DNA from: UBA3064 sp023258775
GTDB lineage: Bacteria; Pseudomonadota; Gammaproteobacteria; Burkholderiales; Burkholderiaceae_E
Assembly: GCA_044355655.1 (NCBI GenBank)
Contig: JBIKXS010000009.1
Coordinates: 28,033-92,032 of the forward strand
Direction: 5' to 3'
DNA: 64,000 nucleotides
This document shows positions 9,698-19,212 of this stretch, piece after piece; within the stretch, counting starts at the first letter, position 1; each line of letters starts with the position of its first letter. Made by a program: the position numbers and the translations under genes. Under the pieces are notes generated by a model. The model did not search any database. It was not told the origin of the DNA and saw only the letters and a list, made by a program, of their open reading frames with translations.

Positions 9698-10842
9698 TCG
9701 ACCTCAGCGAGCAAGGCAAGGGCGTGTGGACACTTGCTCTCAGACGATTTCTCAGCGATCGGGTCGGCCTGGTCAGTGCTGCTATTGTTATCTTCGGCTT
9801 GATTCTGGTGCTTGCAAGTATGGCCGGTGTCATCGCATCACAATGGACGAACGAAGTCGCAATCGGTCATGCGCCACCACATTGGTTGCTGAGCGATGGG
9901 TCAGGACCCGATAGTAAATATCAGACTCAGGGAGGGGCAGCACTATCAAAGACTTCGATTGCCTCAAACAAGGATCAGCCGACGCCTAGCGATGTGCTTG
10001 ATCCGATTGAAGCTGAGATGCGGCTTATCGGCGCTTATCGCGCATCGCCGTCTCAGCAAGCGGCGACATCAACCGACATTAAAGATCCAATTGCGGACGA
10101 ACTCAACGCCGCAGGAAAAAGGATCGGCCAGTACCAAGCGATTCCTTTGTCTGAGCGTGCGCAGTCGACTGCATGGGGTGCAGACAAGTGGGGCCGGGAT
10201 GTTCTCGATAAGACGATAAAGGGCGCTGAGACAAGTATTCTCGTTGGACTTTCTGCAGCCCTAATGGCAACCTTGATTGGGAGTTTGATGGGCGCGTATT
10301 CCGGTTGGTATGGTGGATGGGTTGATGACTTATGCAACTGGATTTATAACGTATTTAATGCGATTCCCGGTATCTTGCTGATCCTGGCAATTGCAGCCGT
10401 GCTCGATTCAAAAGGCGTTTTGTCGGTCGTTATCATTCTCGGTGTTACTGCTTGGACGGGCGTCTACCGTCTCGTGCGTGGCGAGTATTTGAAGCATCGC
10501 GAACGCGACTATGTGCGGGCAGCATTTGCAATTGGTGCTTCGCCCGTAAGGCGGATGTTTGTTCATATTCTGCCCAACGTGAGCCATGTGATTTTGGTTC
10601 AATTTTCCCTCCTAACAGTTTCGTGCATTAAAGCGGAAGTTATCCTCTCTTTTTTGGGCTTTGGTGTCCCCGTTGATGGCGTGTCTTGGGGAACGATGCT
10701 GACCGAAGCGCAAAACGACTTACTGCTAGGAATTTGGTGGCAACTTGCAGCGGCAACACTGGCAATGGGTGTTTTTGTTACAGCCTTATCGCTGTTCACC
10801 GATGCCTTGCGTGACGCCTTAGATCCGAGACTTACGCACTAG
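9694..10842 (+). CDS. ABC transporter permease, DppC/YejE type, with an enlarged periplasmic loop, cassette 1
   Basis: This second inner-membrane permease has 382 residues, longer than a typical DppC of about 300. The excess is an extracytoplasmic stretch of about 110 residues between the first membrane segment (about 26-48) and the conserved WGADKWGRDVLDKTIKGAE segment. That stretch contains two similar blocks, DPIEAEMRLIGAYRASPS (from 103) and DPIADELN...RIGQYQAIP (from 131). The EAA loop DYVRAAFAIGASPVRRMFVH and the C-terminal DALRDALDPRLTH are normal. The start overlaps the preceding stop as ATGA. YejE-type permeases are known to carry extra periplasmic sequence, but the internal duplication is my observation. 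Confidence 0.93.
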   Translation: MIDLSEQGKGVWTLALRRFLSDRVGLVSAAIVIFGLILVLASMAGVIASQWTNEVAIGHAPPHWLLSDGSGPDSKYQTQGGAALSKTSIASNKDQPTPSDVLDPIEAEMRLIGAYRASPSQQAATSTDIKDPIADELNAAGKRIGQYQAIPLSERAQSTAWGADKWGRDVLDKTIKGAETSILVGLSAALMATLIGSLMGAYSGWYGGWVDDLCNWIYNVFNAIPGILLILAIAAVLDSKGVLSVVIILGVTAWTGVYRLVRGEYLKHRERDYVRAAFAIGASPVRRMFVHILPNVSHVILVQFSLLTVSCIKAEVILSFLGFGVPVDGVSWGTMLTEAQNDLLLGIWWQLAAATLAMGVFVTALSLFTDALRDALDPRLTH

Positions 10843-10848
10843 CTATCA

Positions 10849-12588
10849 ATGCTTATGAATACCAGGTCCGTCAGCGCTTCAGAAAAAGCGCTTCTTGAGG
10901 TTGAGGATCTCAGCGTTCGATTTAAGAGCGCCGACGGACGAGAAGTCGATGCGGTCAATCGGGTTAGTTTTAGGCTGGCAGCTAACCGGATCCTTGCAGT
11001 CGTTGGCGAATCTGGTAGCGGAAAGTCCGTGACATCACTTGCCATTATGGGTTTATTGCCGCCACGCAGCGCAAAGATCGATTCAGCCGCGAAAATAAGG
11101 TTTCGGGGAGAATCCCTTTTGGGCCTTAGCGTAAGTGGCTGGCGAAAGATTCGTGGCCGCAAGATAGGGATGATTTTTCAGGATCCGATGAGCTCCTTGA
11201 ATCCGGTCTACACGGTCGGCTATCAACTCGCAGAAATGTTGCGGGTCCACGATGATCAGTCTCGGGCTAGTGCTTTGGCCAATGCGAAATTACTACTTGA
11301 AGAGGTCGGCATCCCTGATCCTGAACGCCGCATTGATGCTTATCCGCATGAGCTATCAGGCGGTCAACAGCAGCGGGTCATGATCGCGATGGCGATTGCT
11401 TGCGGCCCGGAATTGTTAATCGCCGATGAGCCAACCACAGCGCTTGATGTCACCATACAGCGCCAAATATTGGCATTGTTATTAAGGTTGAAACAACGCC
11501 GACGGATGTCTATACTGTTTATAACTCATGATTTGGGCCTTGTTGGCGAGTTTGCCGATGAGGTTGCAGTGATGCGGCAAGGCGAGATTCGAGAGTTTGG
11601 TTCCGCACGGCAAATCTTTACGGAAGCGAAGGATGTTTATACCAAGGCTTTAATCCATTGCCGCCCTGATCCCGATCAACCAAGCGTGCGTCTGTTCACG
11701 ATCGACGATTGGGGCGCCTCGGCAAAAGCCGGGCTAGCCCAATCCGTACCTGCAAAGGCTCCAACAAATCTGCAGGCAGACCAACCCATACTTGAGGTCA
11801 GGGGCCTTCGCAAGGTGTTTCCGCGTCGGTTAGGCCTTTGGCGTCGTGATGATGTGATTGCGCTTGATGATGTTTCCTTTAGCCTCGTGAGGGGGCAAAC
11901 GCTTGGAGTGGTCGGTGAGTCGGGATCCGGAAAAACAACCGCAGGGCTCTGTATTGTTCGCCTGCTTGAGGCGAGCGCCGGCCAAATACTCTTTGACGGT
12001 AAAGACTTGAGAACGATGACTGATGAGGCCTTGATGCCGCTTAAACGTCGACTTCAAATTGTTTTCCAAAATCCATACGCTTCGCTTAATCCACGCTTCA
12101 CAGTTGGGCAAATTCTTTGTGAACCGATGTTCTTGCACGGGATCGGATCGAGTTCAGCGGCTCGCGAAGCGAAGCTTAAGGATTTACTCGATAAAGTCGG
12201 CTTGCCGTCGGGCTCGGTAAATCGATACCCTCATGAGTTTTCAGGTGGGCAAAGGCAGAGAATCGCAATTGCACGCTGCTTGGCTTTGTCGCCTGACTTG
12301 ATTGTTTGTGATGAGCCAGTGTCTGCGTTGGACGTCTCGGTTCAAGCCCAGGTTTTGAATTTGCTCAAAGATCTACAACGTGAACTATCCCTGAGCTACT
12401 TGTTCATTTCCCACGATTTGGGTGTTGTTCGTCACATGGCCGATCAGCTGATTGTGATGCATCGAGGCCTAATCGTTGAGCGGGGTAGCGCCGACGCTGT
12501 TTATCGGCATCCACAGCATGCCTACACAAAGGCGCTTTTGGAAGCGGTTCCGCGTGGTTTTAAGAACTCGGAGCCATTGCAGTCGTGA
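10849..12588 (+). CDS. ABC transporter double ATP-binding protein (YejF/GsiA type), cassette 1
   Basis: A single 579-residue chain carries two complete nucleotide-binding domains that would power both permeases. Domain 1 has Walker A GESGSGKS, signature LSGGQQQR and Walker B LLIADEPTTALDV. Domain 2 has GESGSGKT, FSGGQRQR and LIVCDEPVSALDV. The linker (about 265-310) lacks the cysteine cluster that often follows the first domain of peptide ATPases, unlike the ATPase of cassette 2. It begins six bases after the permease stop, and its TGA overlaps the GTG start of the next binding protein. Confidence 0.95.
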   Translation: MLMNTRSVSASEKALLEVEDLSVRFKSADGREVDAVNRVSFRLAANRILAVVGESGSGKSVTSLAIMGLLPPRSAKIDSAAKIRFRGESLLGLSVSGWRKIRGRKIGMIFQDPMSSLNPVYTVGYQLAEMLRVHDDQSRASALANAKLLLEEVGIPDPERRIDAYPHELSGGQQQRVMIAMAIACGPELLIADEPTTALDVTIQRQILALLLRLKQRRRMSILFITHDLGLVGEFADEVAVMRQGEIREFGSARQIFTEAKDVYTKALIHCRPDPDQPSVRLFTIDDWGASAKAGLAQSVPAKAPTNLQADQPILEVRGLRKVFPRRLGLWRRDDVIALDDVSFSLVRGQTLGVVGESGSGKTTAGLCIVRLLEASAGQILFDGKDLRTMTDEALMPLKRRLQIVFQNPYASLNPRFTVGQILCEPMFLHGIGSSSAAREAKLKDLLDKVGLPSGSVNRYPHEFSGGQRQRIAIARCLALSPDLIVCDEPVSALDVSVQAQVLNLLKDLQRELSLSYLFISHDLGVVRHMADQLIVMHRGLIVERGSADAVYRHPQHAYTKALLEAVPRGFKNSEPLQS

Positions 12589-14822
12589 GGTGCATTGGCA
12601 GTCGAGCGCGAAGGCTTGCCTTGATTGTTTATTGTTTTACGCTCTGGTCCTGTGGCCCTTCCAATGAGCCCGTACCGAAGCAATGGATTGGCGAGAACAT
12701 CTTGTTCACGTCTTATCAGGAGTCACCCAAGCATTTAGACTCAACGTCCTCATACTCAAACAACGAAACGCCTTGGACCTATGCGATTTACGAGCCGCCG
12801 TTAAAGTATCATTATTTAAAACGACCTTATGAGCTGCTTCCTCGCACACTGACGGCTTTGCCAAAGCTTAGTTACCTTGATGCTGAAGGTAAGTTATTGG
12901 CTGCTGATGCACCCGCTTCGTCGATCGCGGAGAGCTGGTTTGAGCTTGAGATCAAGCCCGGTATTCTTTGGCAGCCACACCCTGCATTTACCAGAAATAC
13001 TCAAGGAGGTTTGCGCTATCACGCATTGACCGAGGCCGATCTGGCAGACAAGACCAAGCCGTCTGATTTTCCTGAAGCAGGTACACGCGAGCTAACTGCT
13101 GAGGATTATGCCTACGCGATCAAGCGGCTTGCAACAACCCGTGTACCGTCGCCTGCCTATGGTTTCCTGTCGGACAAGATTGTTGGTCTGCACGCGCTCG
13201 GTAAAACCATCAAAGCTCATGACCAAAGGCTTAAGCTAGGTCTAAGCGCAAGACAGGCAGGTGTTTTTGGACATCTGCCCTGGATTGATTTTCGGCAATT
13301 TAATTTAAATGGTGTTGAAGTTTTGTCTGCTCACCGTTTGCGGATAAGGGTTATTGGAAAGTACCCACAGTTCAAGTATTGGTTGGCGATGACATTTTTT
13401 GCACCAATTGCCTGGGAAGTTGACGCGTTTTATTCGCAAGCTGGTATGTCACGGCGCAATCTCAACCTAGACACCTGGCCCGTTGGTACAGGCCCTTATA
13501 TGCTCACAGAGTTCGTTCCAAATTCGAATATGGTACTGGTGCGTAACCCGAATTATCGCGGTGAGCCATACCCCTGCGAAGGCGAGCCCGAGGATGACGA
13601 AAAAGGCTTTCTTAAAGACTGTGGAAAGCCAACGCCCTTTATTGACCGCATGATTTCCTTCATTGAGAAAGAAGGCACCTCGGTACATGCCAAGTTTATG
13701 CAGGGCTACTACGACGTTCCACAGCTCGAACGCGGTGAGCCAGGGGTTGGTTATCAGGTCTCGATTGAAGACGGTACAGGTATGGCACAAACGCTAAAGG
13801 ATCGCAAAATTCAACTTCCCAACACGATTCAGGTTGGTTTTTGGTATTTCGGCTTTAATTGGCTTGACCCATTGCTTGGTGCCGGGGCTACAGCCGAGGA
13901 ATCTGAAAGAAATCGCAAACTCCGACAAGCCATATCGATTGCCTTTGATTTTGAGGAGTATGTTGCAATTTTTGAAGATAATCGTGCTCAGGCCAATATG
14001 TCGCCTGTTGTGCGAGGTGTCTTTGGTGATGACCTTGTCAAGATCAATCCGGTTGTCTATCGCGAGGATGCCGGTAAACCAAAGCGCCGGGATATCCAAG
14101 AAGCGAAGCGATTGCTTGCCGAGGCGGGCTACCCCGAAGGACGAGATCTAAGGACAGGCCGACCTCTGGTCATTAACTATGACACGCAAGGCCTTGGCCC
14201 AGGCTACCAGGCTCGTATCGATTGGGTCTCTCGGCAGTTTTCCAAACTGAATATTCAGCTCGAGGTACGTAACACGGACTATAATAGATTTCAGGACAAA
14301 ATGAGAAAAGGCTCAGCCCAATTTTTCTCATGGGGATGGCTTGCTGACTATCCAGATCCAGAAAACTTTCTTTTTTTACTCTATGGTCCTAATGCCAAAG
14401 CGGGTAGCGATGGTGAAAATGCGGGGAACTACAGCAATCCAAGCTTTGATCGCTTGTTTGAGCGGATGAAGGATCTCGATGACGGGCCTCAAAGGGCCGA
14501 ATTGATCCGAAAAATGATACAAATTGTGCAAACTGACGCCCCGATGCTTTTCGGTTGGTCAGAGGAATACGCCGGTGCTTATCATCAATGGCTTTATAAC
14601 GGGAAGCCTTCCAACATCATAAGGGATCAACTTCAGTACTTGAGAATCGATCCAAAGCTAAGACTTGAGTTGATACAAGAATGGAACAAGCCTATCCGTT
14701 GGCCATTACTTGTTTTGGCGGCGATTCTTGTTTTGCTGATTACACCGGCTTTTCATGCTTGGCGGCAACGCCAGAACCGGACAGCTTTTGCGCATGCTAA
14801 ATCGATAGAGAGCACCCTTTGA
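12585..14822 (+). CDS. Peptide ABC transporter substrate-binding lipoprotein with C-terminal membrane segment, cassette 2
   Basis: A family 5 solute-binding protein of 745 residues, larger than usual. The N-terminus ends in a lipobox (TLWSC, Cys at about 23), so it is probably lipid-anchored. The binding fold includes DTWPVGTGPYMLTEFVPNSN. Close to the C-terminus is a second hydrophobic segment, WPLLVLAAILVLLITPAF, followed by basic residues (HAWRQRQNR), which predicts a membrane anchor. The protein would then be held at both ends in the inner membrane. It starts at a GTG overlapping the previous stop and precedes the permease genes of cassette 2. Confidence 0.9.
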   Translation: MRCIGSRARRLALIVYCFTLWSCGPSNEPVPKQWIGENILFTSYQESPKHLDSTSSYSNNETPWTYAIYEPPLKYHYLKRPYELLPRTLTALPKLSYLDAEGKLLAADAPASSIAESWFELEIKPGILWQPHPAFTRNTQGGLRYHALTEADLADKTKPSDFPEAGTRELTAEDYAYAIKRLATTRVPSPAYGFLSDKIVGLHALGKTIKAHDQRLKLGLSARQAGVFGHLPWIDFRQFNLNGVEVLSAHRLRIRVIGKYPQFKYWLAMTFFAPIAWEVDAFYSQAGMSRRNLNLDTWPVGTGPYMLTEFVPNSNMVLVRNPNYRGEPYPCEGEPEDDEKGFLKDCGKPTPFIDRMISFIEKEGTSVHAKFMQGYYDVPQLERGEPGVGYQVSIEDGTGMAQTLKDRKIQLPNTIQVGFWYFGFNWLDPLLGAGATAEESERNRKLRQAISIAFDFEEYVAIFEDNRAQANMSPVVRGVFGDDLVKINPVVYREDAGKPKRRDIQEAKRLLAEAGYPEGRDLRTGRPLVINYDTQGLGPGYQARIDWVSRQFSKLNIQLEVRNTDYNRFQDKMRKGSAQFFSWGWLADYPDPENFLFLLYGPNAKAGSDGENAGNYSNPSFDRLFERMKDLDDGPQRAELIRKMIQIVQTDAPMLFGWSEEYAGAYHQWLYNGKPSNIIRDQLQYLRIDPKLRLELIQEWNKPIRWPLLVLAAILVLLITPAFHAWRQRQNRTAFAHAKSIESTL

Positions 14823-15838
14823 AATTCGGCAGTGATGAAGGCAAACTGATGACCTTAGTGTGGTTACGCTTTTGGAGTCGAAAGCTGATCTATGCAGCTG
14901 CGGTACTTTTTGGGATCAATCTCTTAACATTTTCCTTGTTCTTCCAGGTGAGTTCACCTGATGACATGGCTAGATTGCAGCTTGGCGGCAAGCGTGTGAC
15001 CACGGATGCGATAGCCAAATGGAAGGCAGAGCGGGGCTACGATCGGCCTCTTTACTATAACGACAGAGCAGAAGGTATTGCACGATTAACGGATACCTTA
15101 TTTGTCGATTCATCATTGAGGATGTTTCTATTTGATTTTGGTCGTGCCGATAGTGGTCGTGACATCGCTCATGAAATCAAGCGAAGGGCAGGACCAAGCC
15201 TAGCACTTGCCGTACCAAGCTTTGTAGTCGGTTTGGGTCTTTCGATCATTTTCGCACTTGGCTTGGCATTTTTCCGCGCAAGTTATCTTGACTTTTGGGG
15301 TTCGGTGCTTTGCGTGGTGCTGATGTCGATCTCATCGCTTTTTTTCATTGTCGCTGGACAGTTTTTGTTTTCTCGTTTGATGCAATTACTGCCTGTCTCC
15401 GGGTTTAGCCATGGCACTGATGCCTGGCGTTTTTTGTTGTTACCAATTCTCATTGCGATCGTGGCCCGCTTAGGCTCGGAGACACGTTTTCATCGCAGTA
15501 TTTTTCTTGAAGAAATTGGTAAAGATTACGTTCGTACGGCTAGAGCTAAAGGTTTAGGTGAGGCAACCGTCTTGTTTGTCCATGTGCTGCGTAACGCCAT
15601 GATTCCTATTCTGAGTGCCTCGGTGGCAATTATTCCGTTATTGTTCATGGGTAGTTTGATCACCGAGTCTTTTTTCTCGATTCCCGGTTTGGGAAGTTAT
15701 TTGATTGAGGCGATTGGTTCCCAAGACTTTGCGATCGTTAGGGCTATGGTCTTTGTAGGTTCTGTACTTTATATTGCTGGATTAATCTTTACCGATATCA
15801 GCTACACCCTGGCAGATCCAAGGATAAGATTGCAATGA
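14819..15838 (+). CDS. ABC transporter permease, DppB/YejB type, cassette 2
   Basis: A 339-residue inner-membrane permease. The first membrane segment (LIYAAAVLFGINLLTFSLFF) is followed by a periplasmic region of about 75 residues with TTDAIAKWKAERGYDRPLYY, a pattern seen in YejB-like subunits. The coupling loop DYVRTARAKGLGEATVLFVH and the end LADPRIRLQ are conserved. The TTG at 14819 overlaps the previous stop as TTGA. An ATG at 14849 (MTLVWLRFWSRK) is the alternative start and would remove only ten residues. Confidence 0.93.
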   Translation: MKFGSDEGKLMTLVWLRFWSRKLIYAAAVLFGINLLTFSLFFQVSSPDDMARLQLGGKRVTTDAIAKWKAERGYDRPLYYNDRAEGIARLTDTLFVDSSLRMFLFDFGRADSGRDIAHEIKRRAGPSLALAVPSFVVGLGLSIIFALGLAFFRASYLDFWGSVLCVVLMSISSLFFIVAGQFLFSRLMQLLPVSGFSHGTDAWRFLLLPILIAIVARLGSETRFHRSIFLEEIGKDYVRTARAKGLGEATVLFVHVLRNAMIPILSASVAIIPLLFMGSLITESFFSIPGLGSYLIEAIGSQDFAIVRAMVFVGSVLYIAGLIFTDISYTLADPRIRLQ

Positions 15839-15961
15839 GTTTAGCTGCCGGCCACCACTATCCCCGGCGTGTCATCAATATGACTGACACCAAACTGGGT
15901 GGCTGTTGGTCTCGGCGATGAGCTTGGGACTGAGCTTGGTCATGCAGCAGGCAGGCCAGTC

Positions 15962-17290
15962 ATGAAGCTCGCACTGTTGGCGACCGACTGGCTGATCTGG
16001 GGTGTTGTTGTGCTGTTTGCGCTATGGGTGCTAAGGCTTCGCAGGCAGCCAATGTACCTGGAGAACTGGCAAAAGGTTTTCATGAGACCTTCGGCCATGA
16101 TCTCAGGCGTCGTGCTTGCATGTTTTATCAGCATTGCCCTCTTGGATTCAATCCGATGGCATAGCGAGAATCGTGCGGGTGAAGACGCGTTGTCTCTGCT
16201 TGATCGCACGCTTGACTCCTTGGTTCAAGCCAGAGAGCGACGCTATTCGGCACCGCTTGCCTATCTGTCTTTTCGAAAGGAATCCTTCGAACGCGATGGT
16301 CAAACGGTTCGTGACTACCCCCGATTGAAGTTTGGCGGCGCTCAACTTCAAGATCCAGACAGGCAGTGGTCTCTCGATATCTTAGAACGTACTGCAAAAG
16401 CGCTGGGGAAGGGTTTTGTCATTGTCTTTTTTGTCGGCTTATTTCTTCGCTGGTTATTGCGCAGGTCACCATATCCCTGGGGTTGGGGATTCGCATGTTT
16501 TTCGCTCATTGTTCTTATCGCCATTTGGGTTGCGGAGCTATCAGCCGCCTACCATGTATTTGGTACTGATCGGACTGGAAATTCGGTACTTTGGGTCGCG
16601 TTGAAAAGCATACGAACTGCTTTGGTCATCGGTGTTTTAACCACTTTGGTTGTGTTACCGCTTGCACTGGGGTTGGGGGTGATGGCGGGCTACTTCCGTG
16701 GGTGGGTTGATGAGGTGATCCAGTATGTTTACACCATGCTCTCGTCGATCCCAGACGTTTTACTAATTGCGGCAGCGGTCTTGCTATTACAGGTCAGTAT
16801 CGATCAACATCCTGAGCTTTTTGACTCAGCGCTAGAGCGGTCAGATGCTCGATTGTTATTCCTGTGCCTGATCCTCGGGGTTACAGCGTTCACAGGACTT
16901 TGCCGACTAGTTCGCGGTGAGGCAATGAAATTGCGTGAATTGGAATACGTCCAGGCTGCAAGAGCTTTTGGTGTGTCCTCATTTAGAATTATCAGTAATC
17001 ATATCGTTCCTAATTTAATGCATATCGTCTTGATATCGCTGGTAATGCAGTTTTCGGGTTTTGTGCTCGCCGAAGCAGTGCTCTCCTACGTGGGGGTGGG
17101 CGTTGATCCAAAGACCCCAAGTTTTGGCGTGATGATTAACGCGGCAAGAGCTGAACTTGCGGCCACTCCCGTAGTCTGGTGGACACTGGCAACTGCTTTT
17201 GTTTTTATGTTGATGCTTGTTCTAAGCGCCAATTTGTTTTCGGATGCGGTCAGAGACGCATTTGATCCACGAGCGAGGCAGCGGTCATGA
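15962..17290 (+). CDS. ABC transporter permease, DppC/YejE type, cassette 2
   Basis: A 442-residue inner-membrane permease. From the ATG at 15962 it opens with MKLALLATDWLIWGVVVLF, a first membrane segment, then a second at about 43-60 and a charged periplasmic region (ENRAGEDALSLLDRTLDSLV...). The canonical core follows with FGTDRTGNSVLWVALKSIRT, the coupling loop EYVQAARAFGVSSFRIISNH and the end DAVRDAFDPRARQ. A GTG at 15899 in the same frame would add 21 residues. The 123 bases after the preceding permease are the longest gap inside this operon. The stop overlaps the ATPase start as ATGA. Confidence 0.9.
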   Translation: MKLALLATDWLIWGVVVLFALWVLRLRRQPMYLENWQKVFMRPSAMISGVVLACFISIALLDSIRWHSENRAGEDALSLLDRTLDSLVQARERRYSAPLAYLSFRKESFERDGQTVRDYPRLKFGGAQLQDPDRQWSLDILERTAKALGKGFVIVFFVGLFLRWLLRRSPYPWGWGFACFSLIVLIAIWVAELSAAYHVFGTDRTGNSVLWVALKSIRTALVIGVLTTLVVLPLALGLGVMAGYFRGWVDEVIQYVYTMLSSIPDVLLIAAAVLLLQVSIDQHPELFDSALERSDARLLFLCLILGVTAFTGLCRLVRGEAMKLRELEYVQAARAFGVSSFRIISNHIVPNLMHIVLISLVMQFSGFVLAEAVLSYVGVGVDPKTPSFGVMINAARAELAATPVVWWTLATAFVFMLMLVLSANLFSDAVRDAFDPRARQRS

Positions 17291-19194
17291 CGAAGCATGA
17301 GGCCTTAACCATTCGAGTGGAGGGCCTGTCCGTTGCTTTGCCAGGAATGATCAACGAGACCGAGATCTACGATGTGATCGATCAGTTAAGCATAGCGATC
17401 GATCAGGGGAAAACTTTTGCGCTGGTCGGTGAGTCGGGCTCCGGTAAATCGATGACAGCATTATCGCTGCTTCGCCTTTTGCCCGAAGGTTTGCGGATTC
17501 GATCAGGTAAGGTTTTACTTGATGGACTGGATTTGTTTGCACTGCGTGAAATGGATATGTTACGAATTCGTGGTCGGCGTGTAGCGATGATTTTCCAAGA
17601 GCCCGCAACAAGCCTCAATCCTGTCATGACAGTGGGCAGGCAATTGCTCGAGGTGATTGAGAAACAAGGGATTGCCAAAGGCGCTGCAGCGCGGGCGATT
17701 GCGCTTGATTGGTTTTCTAGGGTCGGTCTCACGAACGCGTCGCAACGAATGAATGCCTATCCCTTCGAACTTTCTGGCGGGCAGAAGCAACGGGTCATGA
17801 TTGCAATGGCGCTTGCTGCTGAGCCCGATCTTCTGATTGCCGATGAACCAACCACGGCGCTTGATGTTAGTCTTCAAGCACAAATCATGGCCTTGCTTAA
17901 AGCCCTACAGCAAGAGCGTGGCATGGCAATGTTGCTAATTACTCATGATCTCGCTTTGGTCTCCGATGTTGCCGATCACATCGCTTTGATGTATGCAGGT
18001 CAAATCGTCGAATCGCGAAGCAGTAAAGATTTTTTCGCATCACCAAGGCATCCCTACGGGAGGCTCTTGTTGAAGGCTGTGCCTAAAGCAAGCGATCGCG
18101 GTAAGACCTTAGCGGCTATCGAAGGTACTGTCCCAACACTGCGTCAACGGTTTGCTGGGTGCCGTTTCGAGTCTCGCTGCCCGTGGGTGATCAAAGATTG
18201 TTCTGAGCTAGTCCCAGCATTTGAGGCGAAGTTCGGCGTCCGTTGTTTGCGAGGCGGCGAGATGCTTGAGTTCAGCCCTTCAGCGACCAAGCCAGACGAT
18301 CACTTGGTGCACAACGCTGCAGAGCGCACGTTAAGGAGATCTTCATCTTCAATTGATACAGGGTTACATCACTTGCCGATGGCCCTGCACGACAGTGAAC
18401 GCAAGCGGTTGAAGCTATTGGAAGTCCAGGACCTTCGGGTTCGCTATCGTCGATCGGGTCGTTGGTTTGAGGCTGTGAGCGGCGTTGACATGACATTGCA
18501 TCGTGGCGAGACGCTTGCCTTGGTTGGAGAATCGGGTTGCGGCAAGACGACCATCGGTAAAGCACTGATGGGTTTGTTACCCGAGGATGCAAATGTTGAA
18601 GGCCAGGCAATTTTTACAGAAGACGGGCTACCGTTAATACCGCGGGGGCTCGGCAATAGACTAAAGATCCAAACGCGGATGCAAATGATTTTTCAAGATC
18701 CATTTGCCTCTTTGAATCCTCGGATGCGGATTCAACAGGTGCTCGAAGAGGGTATGCGCAGTTTGCGTCGAGAGCTTTCGACTCAGCAAGGTTTTGATGT
18801 CATCAAATCACTGCTTGAGCAGGTTGGCTTAGGCGCTGAGGTCTTAAATCGATATCCCCACGAGTTTTCTGGTGGTCAGCGACAAAGAATCGCGATCGCC
18901 CGTGCTTTGGCGGTTGAGCCTCGCGTGTTAATTTGCGACGAGCCCACCTCTGCGCTCGATGTATCGGTACAGGCACAGATCCTGAATCTTCTTGTGAGAT
19001 TGAGGGATTCGCTTGGACTAAGCCTTGTTTTTATAACCCATAACATCGGTGTCGTTGAATTTCTGGCCGATCGGATCGCTGTCATGAAAGATGGAAAGAT
19101 TCTTGAACAAGGCGAATCGAACGATGTCCTTGGTTACCCCACGCATCCTTATACGCGTGATTTACTCCGTTCGGTACCTCGTCTTAGGGTTTGA
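17287..19194 (+). CDS. ABC transporter double ATP-binding protein (YejF/GsiA type), cassette 2
   Basis: A 635-residue chain with two nucleotide-binding domains. Domain 1 shows GESGSGKS, LSGGQKQR and LLIADEPTTALDV. Domain 2 shows GESGCGKT, FSGGQRQR and VLICDEPTSALDV. Between them is the oligopeptide-transporter C-terminal element with four cysteines (CRFESRC, DC, RC at about 296-326). In some dipeptide transporters this element holds an iron-sulfur cluster. It ends cassette 2; the convergent TPR gene stops 18 bases further on. I see no hairpin terminator in that short gap. Confidence 0.95.
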   Translation: MTKHEALTIRVEGLSVALPGMINETEIYDVIDQLSIAIDQGKTFALVGESGSGKSMTALSLLRLLPEGLRIRSGKVLLDGLDLFALREMDMLRIRGRRVAMIFQEPATSLNPVMTVGRQLLEVIEKQGIAKGAAARAIALDWFSRVGLTNASQRMNAYPFELSGGQKQRVMIAMALAAEPDLLIADEPTTALDVSLQAQIMALLKALQQERGMAMLLITHDLALVSDVADHIALMYAGQIVESRSSKDFFASPRHPYGRLLLKAVPKASDRGKTLAAIEGTVPTLRQRFAGCRFESRCPWVIKDCSELVPAFEAKFGVRCLRGGEMLEFSPSATKPDDHLVHNAAERTLRRSSSSIDTGLHHLPMALHDSERKRLKLLEVQDLRVRYRRSGRWFEAVSGVDMTLHRGETLALVGESGCGKTTIGKALMGLLPEDANVEGQAIFTEDGLPLIPRGLGNRLKIQTRMQMIFQDPFASLNPRMRIQQVLEEGMRSLRRELSTQQGFDVIKSLLEQVGLGAEVLNRYPHEFSGGQRQRIAIARALAVEPRVLICDEPTSALDVSVQAQILNLLVRLRDSLGLSLVFITHNIGVVEFLADRIAVMKDGKILEQGESNDVLGYPTHPYTRDLLRSVPRLRV

Positions 19195-19212
19195 ATTAGT
19201 GAGCTCGTCTGT

